Shown here: positions 4,340 to 6,186 of the stretch, piece after piece
Layout of the letters: every line of letters begins with the position of its first letter
Position numbering within the stretch: the stretch's first letter is position 1
The notes under the pieces: generated by a model
Seen by the model: only the letters and a program-made list of their open reading frames with translations
Told to the model about the DNA's origin: nothing
The model's database searches: none
Assembly (NCBI GenBank): GCA_964513905.1
Contig: CAZENS010000028.1
Location: forward strand, 1 to 6,186
Direction of reading: 5' to 3'
DNA length: 6,186 nucleotides
From: CAMEGH01 sp964513905
Lineage (GTDB): Bacteria > Patescibacteriota > Saccharimonadia > Saccharimonadales > Saccharimonadaceae
Translations under genes and position numbers: made by a program

Positions 4340-6121
4340 TTACGCCGCAGTGATTTGCTCTTCCAGCGCCTCACCAAGCTCTTTCAGGGATTGTTTCACA
4401 CTCATAAATTGCTCTTCAATATCAACTCGACTTCGGGTTTTAACATATTCGTGCCATTGTGTGTAAAGTTTTAATTTTGGCTCTGTACCACTTGGGCGAA
4501 TGGTAATTCGACGACGTGAATCACCTAGCTCGAACACCACAACGTTACCCTTAATACAGTCGATATCCTCCAAATCTCCCGTTTCGAAGTTATGCCTTTT
4601 GAGCGTTGAATAGTCCAAAAATGCGCTCACTTCGTATCCAGCTAAAACACGTGGTGGATTCTTACGCAAGTTCTGCATGATTGCTTGCATTTTTCCGAAT
4701 CCATCGGCACCAGGTAGCTGAACATTAACGAGATCTTCAACGAAAATCCCATGTTCACAGAATAAACTCATAAGTCGATCAAATAACGTCATGTCGCGAG
4801 TTTTTAGCTCTGCGGCATACTCCGCCAAAAGCAAAGCACCCACTGCGCCGTCCTTATCGCGCGCATACGTACCCTTTAACAGACCATAGCTTTCCTCGCC
4901 ACCGATGATAAATTGCTCATCGGTATTCTCCTTTTGGCGAATTAACTCGCCTATATATTTAAAGCCAATGAGCATATTGTCGTATATTGTTACGCCGTGA
5001 GATTCGGCAAGTGCATTTAACAAATCCGTTGTAACGATAGTTTTTGCAAGATAGTGGTTCTTGTTCAAATCGGCCTCGTCCATATGTCGCAACACATAAT
5101 CTGCTGCCAGTGCCGCCGATTGATTCCCGTTCAGATATATTGGTTCGTTGCCCTGCCGCACAACAACACCAATTCTGTCGGCGTCGGGGTCATTTGTGAT
5201 CGCAATATCAGCCTTCTCATCCATCAATGCTTGCACAGCCATGTCATTCGCCATTTTCTCTTCTGGATTTGGCTTGCCGTTCGAAATAGTTGGAAAGCTG
5301 CCATCAGGAACCATCTGTTGACTAATCGTACGTATGTTTTGAAAGCCTGCCTTTTGTAACACTGGTAGTACACTCGTCTGGCCAGTTCCGTGCAGCGGAG
5401 AGTATACGATCGAAACGTTGCGCTGACCACTCATTGACTCCGCAACAACAGCATCGGTATACGCTTCGTCTACCTCGTTTCCGATAATTACGATTTTCCC
5501 AGATTCAACCGCGGTATTAAAATCAGTCGTTGCTATTTCACTACCTTTGGCAGCCTCTTCCACCACGCCAATATCGTGCGGCGGAACGATTTGGGCACCG
5601 TCACTCCAGTACGCTTTAAACCCATTATCAGCTGGCGGATTATGACTTGCGCTAATCACAATTCCAATCGCCGCTCCCAAATGACGTACCGCAAAACTAA
5701 GTTCCGGTGTGGCACGGAATCTATCAAATAAGTACACCTTAAAGTCGTTTGCGGCACAAACTTGCGCAGTAAATTTACTTAAATCATCAGAACTCAGACG
5801 AGTATCACACGCAATTACCACACCTTTCTCTTTCGATTTCTCATCAACAGACAAAGCATATCGACACAAAGCTTGCGCACTTTCACCAATTGTAATTCGA
5901 TTGATTCTGTTTGAGCCTAATCCTGTAGTGCCGCGCCTGCCACCAGTCCCAAATTCCACTTCTTTAAAAAAGGCATCTTCCAGTTCTTGCCAGCGCTCCT
6001 CATGAATCATTTGCTCAAGCTCGCTGGCGTAATCGGCATACTTTTCTTGTGTTAACCATGTGGTTATGTTCGATTCCGCCTCGGTAGAAACTTTCCCCTT
6101 AATTAAATCAATTGGCTGCAT
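4340..6121 (-). CDS. Phosphoglucomutase/phosphomannomutase family protein (large PgcA/PGM2-like type)
   Basis: Predicted to interconvert glucose-1-phosphate and glucose-6-phosphate (or the mannose or pentose equivalents), linking glycogen, maltose or cell-wall sugar nucleotides to glycolysis, in the cytoplasm with Mg2+. The product is 593 residues, the length of PgcA/PGM2-type enzymes and longer than the ~450-residue PMM/PGM and GlmM types. The N-terminal FGTGGRRGTTGLGSNRIN (57-74) is typical. The phosphoserine loop is ISASHNP with catalytic S159 (156-162). The metal loop is DPDADRIG (311-318), the sugar-binding loop GGEESYG (407-413), and the phosphate loop RPSGTEPK (542-549). All four active-site loops are intact, so it should be catalytic. 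The start is set by GGAGGA four bases upstream. It is the first gene of the operon with recG; no functional link to recG is evident. Whether glucose, mannose or ribose phosphate is the main substrate is not visible. Confidence 0.95.
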   Translation of the reverse strand: MQPIDLIKGKVSTEAESNITTWLTQEKYADYASELEQMIHEERWQELEDAFFKEVEFGTGGRRGTTGLGSNRINRITIGESAQALCRYALSVDEKSKEKGVVIACDTRLSSDDLSKFTAQVCAANDFKVYLFDRFRATPELSFAVRHLGAAIGIVISASHNPPADNGFKAYWSDGAQIVPPHDIGVVEEAAKGSEIATTDFNTAVESGKIVIIGNEVDEAYTDAVVAESMSGQRNVSIVYSPLHGTGQTSVLPVLQKAGFQNIRTISQQMVPDGSFPTISNGKPNPEEKMANDMAVQALMDEKADIAITNDPDADRIGVVVRQGNEPIYLNGNQSAALAADYVLRHMDEADLNKNHYLAKTIVTTDLLNALAESHGVTIYDNMLIGFKYIGELIRQKENTDEQFIIGGEESYGLLKGTYARDKDGAVGALLLAEYAAELKTRDMTLFDRLMSLFCEHGIFVEDLVNVQLPGADGFGKMQAIMQNLRKNPPRVLAGYEVSAFLDYSTLKRHNFETGDLEDIDCIKGNVVVFELGDSRRRITIRPSGTEPKLKLYTQWHEYVKTRSRVDIEEQFMSVKQSLKELGEALEEQITAA

Positions 6122-6125
6122 TGTG

Positions 6126-6131
6126 TCCTCC
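6126..6131 (-). promoter_or_regulatory. Strong Shine-Dalgarno of the operon's first gene
   Basis: The minus strand reads GGAGGA followed by CACA and the ATG at 6121. It is the only near-perfect anti-16S match among the gene starts here, and it contrasts with the three coupled internal genes and the GH13 gene, which have weak or no sites. Confidence 0.9.
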
Positions 6132-6153
6132 GCTCTTTTTATCTCTGCCCTTT

Positions 6154-6183
6154 AGTGTAGCAAATATTTTTTTCTTATGAAGA
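6154..6183 (-). promoter_or_regulatory. Likely operon promoter with extended -10
   Basis: The minus strand reads TGC followed by TACACT (6159-6154), an extended -10 (TG-n-TACACT, 4 of 6 to TATAAT). Initiation would fall near 6147 and the leader would be about 26 bases and carry the GGAGGA site. A weak -35, TCTTCA (6183-6178), is at 18 bp, and the spacer has a run of seven A. The window ends three bases beyond, so UP elements or an upstream gene cannot be judged. Confidence 0.5.
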
Positions 6184-6186
6184 ATC

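Noticed and set aside
1..6186. Mobile element, phage, CRISPR or defence system
   Set aside because: No transposase, integrase, direct-repeat arrays or defence-type domains are visible; the region is syntenic-looking housekeeping DNA apart from the PLC-like gene.

Overview
The window is compact bacterial chromosomal DNA of moderate GC content with every recognisable gene on the minus strand. Genes abut or overlap by 0-4 bases, both intrinsic terminators are short and sharp, and TGA is used as a stop (at 1476-1478). The divergent variants of housekeeping proteins (RecG, RsmD with a THPMG-type N-terminal motif) and the gene density suggest a small-genome lineage, most likely Candidate Phyla Radiation and perhaps Saccharibacteria. 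This placement is an inference from overall character and has not been tested by phylogeny. I see no mobile elements, CRISPR arrays or phage genes.

Read in the direction of transcription (right to left), an extended -10 promoter near 6154-6159 and a strong GGAGGA ribosome site start a four-gene unit. Its genes are a phosphoglucomutase/phosphomannomutase (6121-4340), recG (4339-2303), an unnamed protein of 275 residues (2303-1476) and rsmD (1479-916). The junctions are TAAATG, TAATG and ATGA, so translation is probably coupled throughout. A strong hairpin at 895-929, which overlaps the end of rsmD, closes the unit. Next comes a monocistronic GNAT acetyltransferase with its own extended -10 promoter (its real start is probably the ATG at 862). 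A tRNA-Leu(UAG) follows, with its own promoter and a GCAA-loop terminator. The left edge holds the first 27 codons of a GH13 alpha-glucosidase-like gene that runs out of the window.

The most interesting gene is the unnamed third gene of the operon. It carries the full histidine/aspartate/glutamate pattern of the zinc-dependent phospholipase C / P1 nuclease fold (H18, D55, H69, H113-x3-D117-x5-H123, H177-x3-E181). It has no visible signal peptide or N-terminal Trp ligand and sits between a DNA-repair helicase and an rRNA methyltransferase. It may be an intracellular or atypically exported metal-dependent phosphoesterase of unknown substrate.

Functionally the window mixes sugar metabolism (phosphomutase and GH13 glucosidase, which could meet at glucose phosphates), replication-fork rescue (RecG) and translation (RsmD, tRNA-Leu). 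There is no clear single pathway, as is usual for compact genomes.
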